64,000 bases of DNA from Methylobacterium ajmalii (GTDB lineage Bacteria; Pseudomonadota; Alphaproteobacteria; Rhizobiales; Beijerinckiaceae): assembly GCF_016613415.1 (NCBI RefSeq), contig NZ_JACWCT010000125.1:39664-103663 (forward strand), given 5' to 3'. This document shows, in pieces, positions 1 to 8,493 of the stretch; the first letter of the stretch is position 1; every line of letters begins with the position of its first letter. Position numbers and translations under genes: made by a program. The notes beneath the pieces were generated by a model. That model was not told the DNA's origin. It was given only the letters and a program-made list of their open reading frames with translations, and did no database searches.

Positions 1-263
1 TAGACGCAGCCGGTCTCCAGCACCGCGCCCTGGCGCAGGTCGATCTCGTGCAGCTTGAGCTTGTCGAGGCAGGCGGCGACGTCACGGGTGCGCCCCGGCA
101 GGAAGCTCGCCCGGACCCGCCAGGCCCGGCCGCCGAGGCGCAGGTCGAGGCTCGCCGGCTGGATCTGGTCGTCCGCGAAGGGGCTGGCTGGCCGGATCAC
201 CCCGGCGCTCGCGAGTGCCGCGATGCCCTCCGCCGATTGAATCCCGTCCTCGAGCTTCACCAT
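1..263 (-). CDS. dcd: dCTP deaminase, 5' part only (cut by the window edge)
   Basis: N-terminal 87 residues of 2'-deoxycytidine 5'-triphosphate deaminase, which makes dUTP from dCTP for thymidylate synthesis. The visible stretch contains GVIRPASPF, then DDQIQPASLDLRLG, the start of the trimeric dUTPase/Dcd fold with its SLDLRLG strand, and later LHEIDLRQGAVLETG. The ATG follows a 63-base gap after the membrane protein upstream on the same strand. The longer alphaproteobacterial form of the enzyme is expected, but its length cannot be judged here because the gene runs off the window. Confidence 0.85.
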   Translation of the reverse strand, partial: MVKLEDGIQSAEGIAALASAGVIRPASPFADDQIQPASLDLRLGGRAWRVRASFLPGRTRDVAACLDKLKLHEIDLRQGAVLETGCV

Positions 264-326
264 GACACGTCCATCCTCAACGGGCCTTTGTCGCAGGAGC
301 GGGGTTTCCACGACGTGAAGAGCCGC

Positions 327-821
327 TCACGCCTCGTCGCGCACGCCCCGGTCGAGGGCAAGCGCGAGGCTCGCCCGGGCGATCGCCCCCATCGCGGTGA
401 GGCCGGCGAGCGCCGCGACGATCGGGGCCGCCCGCTCGGGCAGCAGGATCAGGCCGGCGAGCGCGAGCGCCGCGACGGTATCGGCGACCCGCCCCCCGGC
501 CAGGATCAGGGTGTGGAGGTCGAGGCCGGGCGCCGCAAGCCCGCGCCTGGCCGCGAGCCAGCCGGAGAGCCGCACCGCCGCGATCTCCAGGAGGAGCGCG
601 GCGAGCAAAGCGGCCGCCGGCCAGCCGGGCATCCGCCAGGCGAGCGCGAGCGCCAGGGCGACGCGCAGCCACGGCCCCTCCCCGCGTCCCGGGTCCGAGG
701 GCCGATGCGCGAGCCCGCGCCAGGCGGCGAGGAGGACGAGGCAGACGGGATCGGCGCGCAGGGCCAGCGCCAGCGCGGCACCGAGGCCCGCGACGGCTGT
801 GGACGAGGAAGGAAGCCGCAT
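327..821 (-). CDS. small integral membrane protein of unknown function
   Basis: Predicted 164-residue protein made mostly of Ala/Leu-rich hydrophobic stretches, which suggests four or five membrane segments joined by short Arg-rich loops. I chose the ATG beginning MRLPSSST; an ATG 13 codons further upstream is possible. I looked for the CDP-alcohol phosphatidyltransferase signature and other family motifs and found none, so no function is offered. It lies head-to-tail before dcd. The reading frame is open on this strand and the composition is membrane-like, but several overlapping frames are also open, so some doubt remains that it is a gene. Confidence 0.5.
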   Translation of the reverse strand: MRLPSSSTAVAGLGAALALALRADPVCLVLLAAWRGLAHRPSDPGRGEGPWLRVALALALAWRMPGWPAAALLAALLLEIAAVRLSGWLAARRGLAAPGLDLHTLILAGGRVADTVAALALAGLILLPERAAPIVAALAGLTAMGAIARASLALALDRGVRDEA

Positions 822-952
822 GACGGAGTGGGGCGCCTCGTGCAGGATTACCGACCGCATTCGCCGGCAATTGACGATCCGGGAGGCCGGACGTACCACG
901 ACGCCCGCCGGCCGTCGCGCTTGATGCGCGGGCCGCCAGCGGAGGTTTCCCG

Positions 953-1345
953 ATGTACAAGGCCGAGACCCGCGGCATCAGCGTGTCGGTGCAGCCGCGC
1001 TTCGTGGAAGAAGAATCCTCGCCCGACAGCGGCCGCTACTTCTTTGCCTATACGGTGGAGATCACCAACAACGGCAGCGAGCAGGTGCAGCTGCGCTCCC
1101 GGCACTGGCGCATCGTCGACGGGCGCGGCGAGATGCAGGAAGTGCGCGGCGCCGGCGTCGTCGGCAAGCAGCCGGTGCTCGGGCCCGGCGAATCGTTCAG
1201 CTACACCAGCGGCTGCCCCCTCACCACGCCGGACGGCACGATGGAGGGCACCTACACGATGTCCACCGCCGACGGCGACAGCTTCGAGGCCGCGATCCCC
1301 GCCTTCTCGCTCGACTCGCCGCATGTGCGCCGGGTGATGCACTAA
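953..1345 (+). CDS. apaG: ApaG (Co2+/Mg2+ efflux-associated) protein
   Basis: 130-residue single-domain protein of the ApaG/DUF525 family, with an immunoglobulin/fibronectin-III-like beta sandwich. Family hallmarks visible are SVQPRFVEEESSP, FAYTVEITN, RHWRIVDGRG, VVGKQPVLGPGESF and the closing GTYTM strand. Length is normal for the family. A GGAGG ribosome site lies 7 bases before the ATG. The biochemical role is not settled; E. coli mutants link it to divalent cation resistance. Confidence 0.93.
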   Translation: MYKAETRGISVSVQPRFVEEESSPDSGRYFFAYTVEITNNGSEQVQLRSRHWRIVDGRGEMQEVRGAGVVGKQPVLGPGESFSYTSGCPLTTPDGTMEGTYTMSTADGDSFEAAIPAFSLDSPHVRRVMH

Positions 1346-1455
1346 CACCGACCCGTGCTCGGGCGTCTGGGGGCGCCTGCATCGGGGCGGGTGTCGAGGA
1401 GACGGAGCTTGGGCTAAGACCGGGGCTTACCTCCGGCACGAGACAGCCCGCTCCG

Positions 1456-2640
1456 ATGACCAAGACCGGCCCCCGCCTGACCCCGCTCGAACTCCTCGCC
1501 CGGCTGGTCTCCTTCGACACCGAGAGCCAGAAGTCGAACCTGCCGCTGATCCGCTGGGTGGCCGAGTATCTCGACGCCTGGGGCGTTCCCTACGTGATCG
1601 CGCCGAACGAGGCCGGCGACAAGGCGGCGCTCTACGCCACGATCGGGCCGATGCAGGACGGCGGCGTGGTGCTGTCGGGCCATACCGACGTGGTGCCGGT
1701 GGCGGGGCAATCCTGGACCAGCGATCCCTTCACCCTGCGCGTCGCCGACGGCAAGATCTACGGACGCGGCGCCGTCGACATGAAGGGCTTCGACGCGCTC
1801 TGCCTCGCCCTGGTGCCGGAGATGCTGGCGGCCGACCTCAAGACGCCGATCCACATCCTGCTCTCCTACGACGAGGAGCTGACCTGCCTCGGCGTGGTCG
1901 ACGTGATCGCCCGCCTCGGCAAGGACCTGCCGCGGCCCGGCGCCGTGATCGTCGGTGAGCCGACCGACCTCGAGGTCGCCGACGCCCACAAGAGCATCTA
2001 CACCTACCGCACCACCGTCCACGGCCACGAGGCGCATTCCTCGAAGCCGGCGCTCGGCGCCAACGCCGTGATGGCGGCGGCCGAGCTGGTGGCGGGCCTC
2101 AACCGCATCGCCGACCAGATGGCGGCGAAGGGCGATGCCAGCGGCCGGTACGATCCGGCCTACACCACGGTCCATGTCGGGGTGATCGGCGGCGGCACCG
2201 CCCGCAACATCCTGCCGAAGGCGTGCGAATTCCAGTGGGAGTTCCGCGGCCTGCCCGACCTCCCGCGCGACGAGATCCCGGGCCTGTTCGCCGGGGAGGT
2301 CGAGCGGGTGACCCGCGAGCGGCTGAACCGCTTCGGCAATTACGGGCACATCGAGACCGAGGAGGACGCCGCGGTGCCGGGGCTCGCGCCCGAGCCGGGC
2401 TCCCCGGCCGAGCGCCTGGCGCTCCGGCTCGCCGGCCGCAACCACACCATCACGGTGCCCTACGCCACCGAGGCCGGCCGCTTCCAGCTCGCCGGCCTGC
2501 CGACCGTGGTCTGCGGCCCGGGCTCGATCGACCAGGCACACCAGCCGGACGAGTACATCACGCTGGCGGCCTTCGAGGCCGGCGAGGCGTTCCTGCGCCA
2601 GCTGGTGCGGGATTGCGCGGCGGGGTGGAGCCCAGTGTGA
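1456..2640 (+). CDS. argE: acetylornithine deacetylase
   Basis: 394-residue M20-family zinc amidohydrolase that converts N2-acetylornithine to ornithine in arginine synthesis. Metal-ligand motifs are in order: LSGHTDVVPV (His76, Asp78), GRGAVDMKGF (Asp108) and SYDEELTCLG (Glu140 general base, Glu141 ligand). GPGSIDQAHQPDEY near the C-terminus carries the last His ligand. argD and argF lie 4-5 kb away on the opposite strand, so arginine genes cluster loosely here. Other M20 substrates such as succinyl-DAP are less likely given the length and the ArgE-type motifs. Confidence 0.9.
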   Translation: MTKTGPRLTPLELLARLVSFDTESQKSNLPLIRWVAEYLDAWGVPYVIAPNEAGDKAALYATIGPMQDGGVVLSGHTDVVPVAGQSWTSDPFTLRVADGKIYGRGAVDMKGFDALCLALVPEMLAADLKTPIHILLSYDEELTCLGVVDVIARLGKDLPRPGAVIVGEPTDLEVADAHKSIYTYRTTVHGHEAHSSKPALGANAVMAAAELVAGLNRIADQMAAKGDASGRYDPAYTTVHVGVIGGGTARNILPKACEFQWEFRGLPDLPRDEIPGLFAGEVERVTRERLNRFGNYGHIETEEDAAVPGLAPEPGSPAERLALRLAGRNHTITVPYATEAGRFQLAGLPTVVCGPGSIDQAHQPDEYITLAAFEAGEAFLRQLVRDCAAGWSPV

Positions 2641-2763
2641 GTCGACGCCGTCCGCTTCCTCAAGAATGCATGGCGCAAGAAATGATCGCGGGCTCTCCTC
2701 ACCCGCGCAGATGATCGCATTCAAACAACGCGATCCGACCATCCTCTCCTTGCAAGTAGCGCT

Positions 2764-2873
2764 CCTCCCCTTGTGGGGAGGGGTATGGGAGATCGAAGAT
2801 CCCGCGTGGGCGGCGTGAAGCGCGAGACCTCTCCGGCAACCACCCCCAGCCCCACCCCACAAGCGGGAGGGGA
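2764..2873. repeat. imperfect inverted repeat in the argE/LysE gap
   Basis: Left arm 2764-2789 contains the self-complementary CTCCCCTTGTGGGGAG. Right arm 2843-2873 reads as a related sequence on the other strand (CTCCCGCTTGTGGGG). About 50 bases separate the arms. It lies between two convergent genes and could fold as one long or two short hairpins. It resembles an interspersed intergenic repeat; no second copy is present in this window. Confidence 0.5.
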
Positions 2874-2914
2874 ACGCGCCGTGCTTTCATCGCCGGTGAG
2901 TTTGCAGTTCCGTT

Positions 2915-3526
2915 TCAGGGCCGCCGCGCCAGCGCCAAGCCCACGCCCGCTCCCATCAGCAGCCCGCCCGTCACCCGGTTGCGCCAGCGCCCCCGCGCCA
3001 GCACGACCCGGGCCCGGCCCGCCAAAGCCGCCCAGACCGTGTCGCCGGCGATGGCCAGGATCAGGAAGGTCGCGGCCAGCAGCACGAGCTGTCCGAGGGG
3101 TGCGGCGTCGCGGCTGACGAACTGGGGCAGGAAGGCACCGAAGAACAGGAGCGTCTTGGGGTTGGTCAGCGCCACGAGGAAGCCGCGCAGGATCATCGCC
3201 CGGGCGGCGCGCGGCTCCGGCGCGGTCTGCGCGAGGTCGGTCGCGGGCGCGCGCCAGGCGCGGAACGCCAGCCAGGCGAGGTAGGCGACGCCGAGCCAGC
3301 GCAACAGCTCGAACCACGCCGCCATGAGGGCCAGCATCGCCGAGAGGCCGGCGACCGTGAGGGCGAGCTGGAGGGCCAGCGCGACGCTGGTGCCGGCCAC
3401 CGTGACGAGGCCGTACCGGGTGTCGTGGGCCACGCTGTTGGCGACGATGAGGGCGACGTTGGGTCCCGGGATCAGGATCAGGACCAGCGTGGCGGCGACG
3501 AAGCCGAGATAGAGGTCGAGGGGCAT
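2915..3526 (-). CDS. LysE/RhtB family amino-acid exporter
   Basis: 203-residue inner-membrane exporter of the LysE/RhtB superfamily, which exports amino acids or their analogues. The signature IPGPNVALIVANS sits in the first helix, followed by GTSVALALQL and ALTNPKTLLFFGAFLPQFV, the conserved NPK loop at the middle of the protein. Six hydrophobic segments are apparent. The ATG beginning MPLDLYLG fits the family N-terminus. Substrate cannot be inferred from sequence. Confidence 0.9.
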   Translation of the reverse strand: MPLDLYLGFVAATLVLILIPGPNVALIVANSVAHDTRYGLVTVAGTSVALALQLALTVAGLSAMLALMAAWFELLRWLGVAYLAWLAFRAWRAPATDLAQTAPEPRAARAMILRGFLVALTNPKTLLFFGAFLPQFVSRDAAPLGQLVLLAATFLILAIAGDTVWAALAGRARVVLARGRWRNRVTGGLLMGAGVGLALARRP

Positions 3527-3599
3527 GGCGGGGCCGTCCGGTGGGAACCGGATGGCAGCGTGCCATGCACGCCGCCGCCCCGCCAGGCTCGGGCGCCGC

Positions 3600-4136
3600 T
3601 TACTGCTGCGCCGGCTGGGTCGTGGTGGTTCCGGTCGCGGCGGGGACGTCGGGCTTCGACGTGTCGGTGGCCTGCGCGCCGGCCTTCGGCGCATCCGCCT
3701 TCGCGGGCTGCTGGCCGAGATAGACGTATTCCGGCGCGGCGCGGAGCTGATCCTTGTCGGTGTTGATCACCGCCTTCAGGGTCTTGTCGTCGACGCGGGT
3801 GACCTGCAGGGCCTCCTTCGCGACCGAGACGTACTTGGTGCCGAGGCCGAGGAAGCCGCCGACGCCGACGACGTAGGACTTCACCGCCAGGTCCGGCCCG
3901 AGCACGATGTCGGCGATCGAGCCGATGGTCTCGTTGGCGCCGTTCTGGATGTTCTGGCCGATGAGCTTGGTGGCGACGAGGTCGCTCGGCGCCTGGGCGA
4001 CGAAGGTCGGCCGCAGGTCGTTGTTGAGCGTCGCGGGGGTGCCCGGCACGGGCTTGGGACCGCCGGCATCCTGCGCCAGGCCGGCGCTGGCGCCGGCGAC
4101 GAGGAGGAACGCGGCGGCGAGGAGGGGGCGGGACAT
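3600..4136 (-). CDS. secreted PRC-barrel domain protein
   Basis: 178-residue exported protein. An N-terminal signal peptide (MSRPLLAAAFLLVAGASAG, cleavage near GLAQ) is followed by a PRC-barrel-like domain with LIGQNIQNGANETIGSIAD, VVGVGGFLGLGTKYV and VAKEALQV, then a low-complexity Ala/Thr/Pro/Gln tail. PRC-barrel proteins of this type are common periplasmic proteins of unknown role in Rhizobiales. The start was placed at the signal peptide; an upstream in-frame extension would hide it. Confidence 0.85.
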   Translation of the reverse strand: MSRPLLAAAFLLVAGASAGLAQDAGGPKPVPGTPATLNNDLRPTFVAQAPSDLVATKLIGQNIQNGANETIGSIADIVLGPDLAVKSYVVGVGGFLGLGTKYVSVAKEALQVTRVDDKTLKAVINTDKDQLRAAPEYVYLGQQPAKADAPKAGAQATDTSKPDVPAATGTTTTQPAQQ

Positions 4137-4230
4137 CGACGGCTCCGACTGCTTTTCGCCCGACGCGCTCGGGCGCATGAAGAGTCGGTTGCGGTGCGAA
4201 AGGTTCCCTCGCCCCTCCCCTTTCGTCACG

Positions 4231-5232
4231 TCAGGCGGGCTGGCCGCCGACGATCTCGGCCTCGACCTCGGCCGGATCGAGATCGTAATGGCGCGAGCAG
4301 AACTCGCAGGTGATGCCGATGCGGCCGTCCTCGCCGACGATGTCGCGGCGCTCCTCGGCCGAGAAGTTGCGGACCATGCCCATCACCCGCTCCCGCGAGC
4401 AGCGGCAGGCCTCGTGCACTCCTTGCGCCTCGAACACCCGCACGCCGCGCTCGTGGAAGAGCCGATAGAGCAGGCGCTCGCTCGACACGGTGGGGTCGAC
4501 GAGCTCGTGATCCTCGATCGTCGCCACCAGGGACTTGGCCTCGACCCAGGCGTCGTCCTCCCGGTTCGCGCTGTCGTCGAGGAACGTGTGTCCCTCCGGC
4601 AGGTCGCCGGGCGGCAGGTCGGCGAGGCGGGCGCGCTCGGGCGAGTGCGGCAGGAACTGCATCAGCAGGCCGCCGGCGCGCCAGGCCTCGCCGCTGCCCT
4701 CGACCTGCTCGGCGACGGCGAGGCGGACCCGGGTCGGGATCTGCTCCGACTGGCGGAAATACTGGTGCGCCGCCTCCTCGAAGCCCTGGCCCTCGAGCGC
4801 CACCACGCCCTGGTAGCGGCTCTGGACCGAGCCCTGGTCGATCGTCATGGCGAGGTGGCCGTGGCCGAGGAGCTGAGCCGTGTCCGCGCGCGGCCCCGCC
4901 GCCGCGACGCGGCCGGCATCGAAGCGCGCGGTGGCGCGCACCCGGTCGGGCGCCTCGAAATCGACCACCACCATGTCGACCGGGCCGTCGGACTTGGTCT
5001 GGAGCTGGAACCGGCCCTCGAACTTCAGCGACGAGCCGAGCAGCACGGTCAGCGCCGTCGCCTCGCCGAGGAGCCGCGCGACCGTGTCCGGGTAGCCGTG
5101 CCGGCGTAGGATGGTGTCGAGGGAGGGGCCGAGGCGCACGGCGCGGCCGCGCACGTCGAGAGGCTCGACGGCGAAGGGCAGGATCGCGTCGTCGCGGCCC
5201 TCGGGGCTCTGGGAGGAAGTGGTCTCGGACAT
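4231..5232 (-). CDS. hslO: redox-regulated chaperone Hsp33
   Basis: 333-residue cytosolic holdase activated by oxidative unfolding. The C-terminal zinc centre is complete: CRC (CxC) followed about 30 residues later by CEFC (CxxC). The N-terminal substrate-binding core contains LLGEATALTVLLGSSLKFEGRFQLQ, as expected. It is longer than the E. coli protein because of N-terminal and linker extensions, as is usual in Rhizobiales. It follows argF on the same strand after a 224-base gap, the arrangement seen in related genomes. That gap holds no gene I can support, and hslO may have its own promoter there. Confidence 0.95.
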   Translation of the reverse strand: MSETTSSQSPEGRDDAILPFAVEPLDVRGRAVRLGPSLDTILRRHGYPDTVARLLGEATALTVLLGSSLKFEGRFQLQTKSDGPVDMVVVDFEAPDRVRATARFDAGRVAAAGPRADTAQLLGHGHLAMTIDQGSVQSRYQGVVALEGQGFEEAAHQYFRQSEQIPTRVRLAVAEQVEGSGEAWRAGGLLMQFLPHSPERARLADLPPGDLPEGHTFLDDSANREDDAWVEAKSLVATIEDHELVDPTVSSERLLYRLFHERGVRVFEAQGVHEACRCSRERVMGMVRNFSAEERRDIVGEDGRIGITCEFCSRHYDLDPAEVEAEIVGGQPA

Positions 5233-5456
5233 GCTCTCACCGCCGCCGGCAAGGCTGAAGGCCGGCTCTCGCGCAGGAAAGAAAAGGTCTCCCGGCGGGG
5301 CGGCTTCCGCGCGGACCGCCGCCGCGCAGGCGCTCGGGAGGGAGCGGGCAGGCGGAGCGAGGAGCGGGGAAAGGCGCCGCGGCGAGAGACCGGCGTATCG
5401 CGCCATATGGTGGTCCGGGCGGTGGTTTCGAAGGGGTCCGCCGCCCGGGGAGATCG

Positions 5457-6404
5457 TCAGGAGACGGCGCCGAGGCACCAGGCCAGGATGCCCTTCTGGG
5501 CGTGGAGCCGGTTCTCGGCTTCGTCGAACACCACCGATTGCGGCCCGTCGATCACCTCGGCGGTGACCTCCTCCCCGCGATGGGCCGGCAGGCAGTGCAT
5601 GAACACCGCGTCCTTGGCAGCCGCCGCCATCAGCCGGCCGTTGACCTGATAGGGCATCAGCAGGTTGTGGCGGTGCGCCTCGTCCTCGTCGCCCATCGAG
5701 ACCCAGCAATCGGTCACGACGCAATCGGCGCCCGCCACCGCCTCGAACGGGTCGGCGGTGACGTTGAGCGTGGCGCCCTCGGCCTTGGCGCGGGCGATCA
5801 GGCTCTCGGGCACCGGCATCTCGGGCGGGCAGGCGACGTTGAGCGTGAAGTCGAACCGGGCCGCGGCGTGGGCCCAGGAGGCCAGCACGTTGTTGGAATC
5901 GCCCGACCAGGCGACGGTGCGGCCCTTGATCGGCCCGCGATGCTCCTCGAAGGTCAGCACGTCGGCCATGATCTGGCACGGGTGCGAATCCTTCGTCAGG
6001 CCGTTGATGACCGGAATGGTGGCGTATTCGGCCAGCTCCAGCATCATGCCGTGATCGAGGATGCGGATCATGATCGCGTCGATGTAGCGCGACAGCACCC
6101 GGGCGGTGTCGGCGACGGTCTCGCCGCGGCCGAGCTGCATCTCCCGGCCGGTGAGCATCAGGGTCTCGCCGCCGAGCTCCCGCATCGCCACGTCGAAGGA
6201 GACGCGGGTGCGGGTCGAGGGCTTGTCGAACACCATGCCGAGGAACTTGCCGGCGAGCGGACGCTCCGCCGGCGGCTCGCCCCGGCGGCGGCGGCGCTTC
6301 AGGTCGGCGCAGGCGTCGAGGACCGTGCGCAGCTCGGTGCTGGAGAAGTCGGTCAGGTCGAGGAAGTGCCGGGGGGCCGGCGCGATCTTCACGGGCGCAT
6401 TCAT
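5457..6404 (-). CDS. argF: ornithine carbamoyltransferase
   Basis: 315-residue enzyme that makes citrulline from ornithine and carbamoyl phosphate. Carbamoyl-phosphate loop KPSTRTRVSF, DSHPCQIMADV and the catalytic HCLPAHRGEEV motif are all intact, and SMGDE marks the ornithine loop region. Its ATG overlaps the argD stop by one base (TGATG), indicating translational coupling and co-transcription from the promoter upstream of argD. Confidence 0.96.
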   Translation of the reverse strand: MNAPVKIAPAPRHFLDLTDFSSTELRTVLDACADLKRRRRRGEPPAERPLAGKFLGMVFDKPSTRTRVSFDVAMRELGGETLMLTGREMQLGRGETVADTARVLSRYIDAIMIRILDHGMMLELAEYATIPVINGLTKDSHPCQIMADVLTFEEHRGPIKGRTVAWSGDSNNVLASWAHAAARFDFTLNVACPPEMPVPESLIARAKAEGATLNVTADPFEAVAGADCVVTDCWVSMGDEDEAHRHNLLMPYQVNGRLMAAAAKDAVFMHCLPAHRGEEVTAEVIDGPQSVVFDEAENRLHAQKGILAWCLGAVS

Positions 6405-7597
6405 CACTCGGCGGCCCTCCGGCCCCTCAGTTCCATGGCGGCGCAGGCCGCCTCCAGCTTGTCCAGGGCCGCGCTCACCTCGGCCTCGCCGATGATCAGC
6501 GGCGGCAGCAGGCGCACGACGTTGTCGCCGGCCGGGATCACCAGCAGGTGCTCGTCCCGGGCGGCGGCGGCGAATTCGGTGTTGGGCACCACGAGGCGCA
6601 GGCCCATCATCAGGCCCTCGCCGCGGATCTCGTCGACGATGTCCGGGTGGCGGTCCTTGAGGGAGGCCAGCCGCTGCTTGAGGAGCAGGCCGGTCTGGCG
6701 CACCTGCTCCAGGAAGCCGGGGGCGAGCACGATGTCGAGCACGGCGTTGCCCACCGCCATGGCGAGCGGGTTGCCGCCGAAGGTGGTGCCGTGGCTGCCC
6801 ACCACCATGCCGCGGGCGGCCTCGCTGGTGGCGAGGCAGGCGCCCATCGGGAAGCCGCCGCCGATGCCCTTGGCCGAGGACAGGATGTCGGGCGTCACGC
6901 CCGACCACTCGTGGGCGAAGAGCTTGCCGGTGCGGCCGATGCCGGTCTGGACCTCGTCCATGATCAGGAGAAGGCCGTGCTCGTCGCACAAGCCGCGCAG
7001 GGTGCGCAGCCACTCGGGCGAGACCACCCGCAGGCCGCCCTCGCCCTGGATCGGCTCGATCATCAGGGCGGCGGTCTCGGGCGTGATCGCGCTTTTGAGG
7101 GCATCGAGGTCGCCGAACGGCACCTGGTCGAAGCCGTCGACCTTCGGGCCGAAGCCGTCGATGTACTTCTGCTGGCCGCCGGCCGCGATGGTGGCGAGCG
7201 TCCGGCCGTGGAAGGCGCCCTCGAAGGTGACGATCCGGTAGCGCTCCGGGTGGCCGCCGGCGGCGTGGTACTTGCGCGCCATCTTGATGCAGGCCTCGTT
7301 GGCCTCGGCACCGGAATTGGCGAAGAACACCACGTCGGCGAAGCTCGCCTCGGTCAGCCGCCGGGCCAGCCGCTCGGCCTCCGGCACCTCGAACAGGTTC
7401 GAGACGTGCCAGACCTTCTGGGCCTGCTCGGTCAGCGCGGCGACGAGGTGCGGGTGGCCGTGGCCGACCGAGTTGACCGCGATGCCGGCGCCGAAGTCGA
7501 GGTATCGCGAGCCGTCTCGGGCGATGAGCCAAGCGCCCTCACCGCGCTCGAAGGACACCTTGGCCCGGGCGTAGGTCGGCAGCAGCGAGGAGGTCAC
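6404..7597 (-). CDS. argD: acetylornithine/succinyldiaminopimelate aminotransferase
   Basis: 397-residue PLP class-III aminotransferase of arginine (and possibly lysine) synthesis. Landmarks are FANSGAEANEACIKMAR, TFEGAFHGRT, the MDEVQTGIGRTGKLFA segment, and SSAKGIGGGFPMGA with the PLP lysine, followed by HGTTFGGNPLA. The chosen start is a GTG with GGAG about 8 bases upstream; homologous sequence begins there (TSSLLPTYARA), and the residues encoded further upstream look unlike the family. It is coupled to argF. Confidence 0.95.
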   Translation of the reverse strand: MTSSLLPTYARAKVSFERGEGAWLIARDGSRYLDFGAGIAVNSVGHGHPHLVAALTEQAQKVWHVSNLFEVPEAERLARRLTEASFADVVFFANSGAEANEACIKMARKYHAAGGHPERYRIVTFEGAFHGRTLATIAAGGQQKYIDGFGPKVDGFDQVPFGDLDALKSAITPETAALMIEPIQGEGGLRVVSPEWLRTLRGLCDEHGLLLIMDEVQTGIGRTGKLFAHEWSGVTPDILSSAKGIGGGFPMGACLATSEAARGMVVGSHGTTFGGNPLAMAVGNAVLDIVLAPGFLEQVRQTGLLLKQRLASLKDRHPDIVDEIRGEGLMMGLRLVVPNTEFAAAARDEHLLVIPAGDNVVRLLPPLIIGEAEVSAALDKLEAACAAMELRGRRAAE

Positions 7598-7645
7598 GAT
7601 CTCGTCTCCGTCGCGGTCGAGTGAGTCGGTCGACCGGAAAACAAA

Positions 7646-7667
7646 GCGCCGCCTCGAAGGGCGGCGC
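7646..7667 (-). other. GC hairpin at the 5' end of the predicted argD transcript
   Basis: GCGCCGCC and GGCGGCGC form a perfect 8-bp stem with a 6-base loop, followed in the argD direction by TTTGTTTTCC. It looks like an intrinsic terminator, but it begins at about the expected +1 of the promoter at 7674-7701, so a 5' stability or structural role is at least as likely. Confidence 0.5.
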
Positions 7668-7673
7668 GCGCGG

Positions 7674-7701
7674 ATACTATGGAACGAGCGCTCCCTGTCA
7701 A
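7674..7701 (-). promoter_or_regulatory. sigma70-type promoter of argD-argF
   Basis: On the minus strand a perfect TTGACA (7696-7701) is separated by 16 bases from TAGTAT (7674-7679). It lies about 75 bases upstream of the argD GTG. It is one of the few near-consensus housekeeping promoters in the window. Confidence 0.65.
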
Positions 7702-7898
7702 CGCCGGCCGTGAAGATGACGCCGAGACGACGGCGAGAGGAGCCCTCGCCCGGGGTTGCGGCCGGACTTCCTTCGGGGCACAGACCGGGGAGCGGCCGGG
7801 CTCGGCCGCGCCGCGGCGGCACCGCCGCGGGACGACGGACCGGCTTATCGCTCCGGCGGGCGTCACGCCCCGGACGGGCCTGGTGGGAGATCTGACAG

Positions 7899-8372
7899 AT
7901 GAGCGCGACCCTCGACCGCCTGAAGGAGCTCGGCTTCACCCTGCCGCCGGCCGCGGCCCCGGTGGCGAACTACGTCGGCTTCCAGCGCAGCGGCAACCTG
8001 GTGATCATCTCGGGCCAGCTGCCCTTCGGCGCCGACGGCCAGATCGATCCGGCCCACAAGGGCAAGGTCGGCGCCGCGGTCTCGCCGGAGCTCGCTGCCG
8101 AGGCGGCGCGGCACTGCGCCCTCAACATCCTGGCGCAGCTGCGGGCGGCGGCCGGCAACCTCGACGACGCGGTGGTGTCCTGCCTGCGGCTCGGCGGCTT
8201 CATCAACGCGGCGCCGGGCTTCTCGGCGGTGGCCGGCGTGATGAACGGCGCCTCCGACCTGATGGTGCAGGTGCTGGGCGAGCGCGGCCGTCACGCCCGC
8301 TCGACGATCGGCGTCGCCGAATTGCCCCTCGACGCGGTGGTCGAGGTCGAGGGCATGTTCGAGATCCGGTGA
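7899..8372 (+). CDS. RidA family protein
   Basis: 157-residue member of the RidA/YjgF/YER057c family, trimeric enzymes that hydrolyse reactive enamine/imine intermediates. It is the longer subtype of this family, with FQRSGNLVIISGQLPFGADG, AEAARHCALNILAQLRAA and a C-terminal ARSTIGVAELPLDAVVEVEGMFEI. The Arg in ARSTIG corresponds to the carboxylate-binding Arg of active members. A GGAG site precedes the ATG. It is probably transcribed with the following phosphodiesterase or separately from it; a repeat lies between them. Confidence 0.9.
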   Translation: MSATLDRLKELGFTLPPAAAPVANYVGFQRSGNLVIISGQLPFGADGQIDPAHKGKVGAAVSPELAAEAARHCALNILAQLRAAAGNLDDAVVSCLRLGGFINAAPGFSAVAGVMNGASDLMVQVLGERGRHARSTIGVAELPLDAVVEVEGMFEIR

Positions 8373-8431
8373 TCCTGGAGCAGCTCGCGATCGCGCGGCG
8401 ATCACGAGGTGCCCTAGGTCTTTGATTTTTC

Positions 8432-8480
8432 CGCATTTTCTGCGACGAACCGGCATCCCTTTCGTCGGAAAATGCTCTAG
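8432..8480 (-). repeat. copy A of the TAGAGCA hairpin repeat
   Basis: Read on the minus strand it runs CTAGAGCATTTTCCGACGAA, a short loop with GGGATGCCGG, then TTCGTCGCAGAAAATGCGG. The arms pair well (GCATTTTC with GAAAATGC, CGACGAA with TTCGTCG). Related copies are at 41341, 43328 and, diverged, 60611. This copy sits just before the glycerophosphodiesterase ATG. Confidence 0.75.
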
Positions 8481-8493
8481 GTTCCTTGCCATC

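Larger units (their letters stand above)
7598..7898. other. argD / RidA divergent intergenic region
   Basis: About 300 bases between divergent argD and the RidA gene. It holds the argD promoter (7674-7701) and a GC hairpin in the argD leader (7646-7667). The rest, 7702-7898, is plain GC-rich sequence apart from a GGAG ribosome site just before the RidA ATG. Confidence 0.7.

Noticed and set aside
327..821. CDP-alcohol phosphatidyltransferase
   Set aside because: Membrane-rich and of suitable size, but the DG-x2-AR-x8-G-x3-D-x3-D signature is absent, in contrast to pgsA at 52934.
7646..7667. Classical arginine attenuator
   Set aside because: The hairpin begins at about +1 with no leader peptide or alternative antiterminator fold, so attenuation in the usual sense is unlikely.
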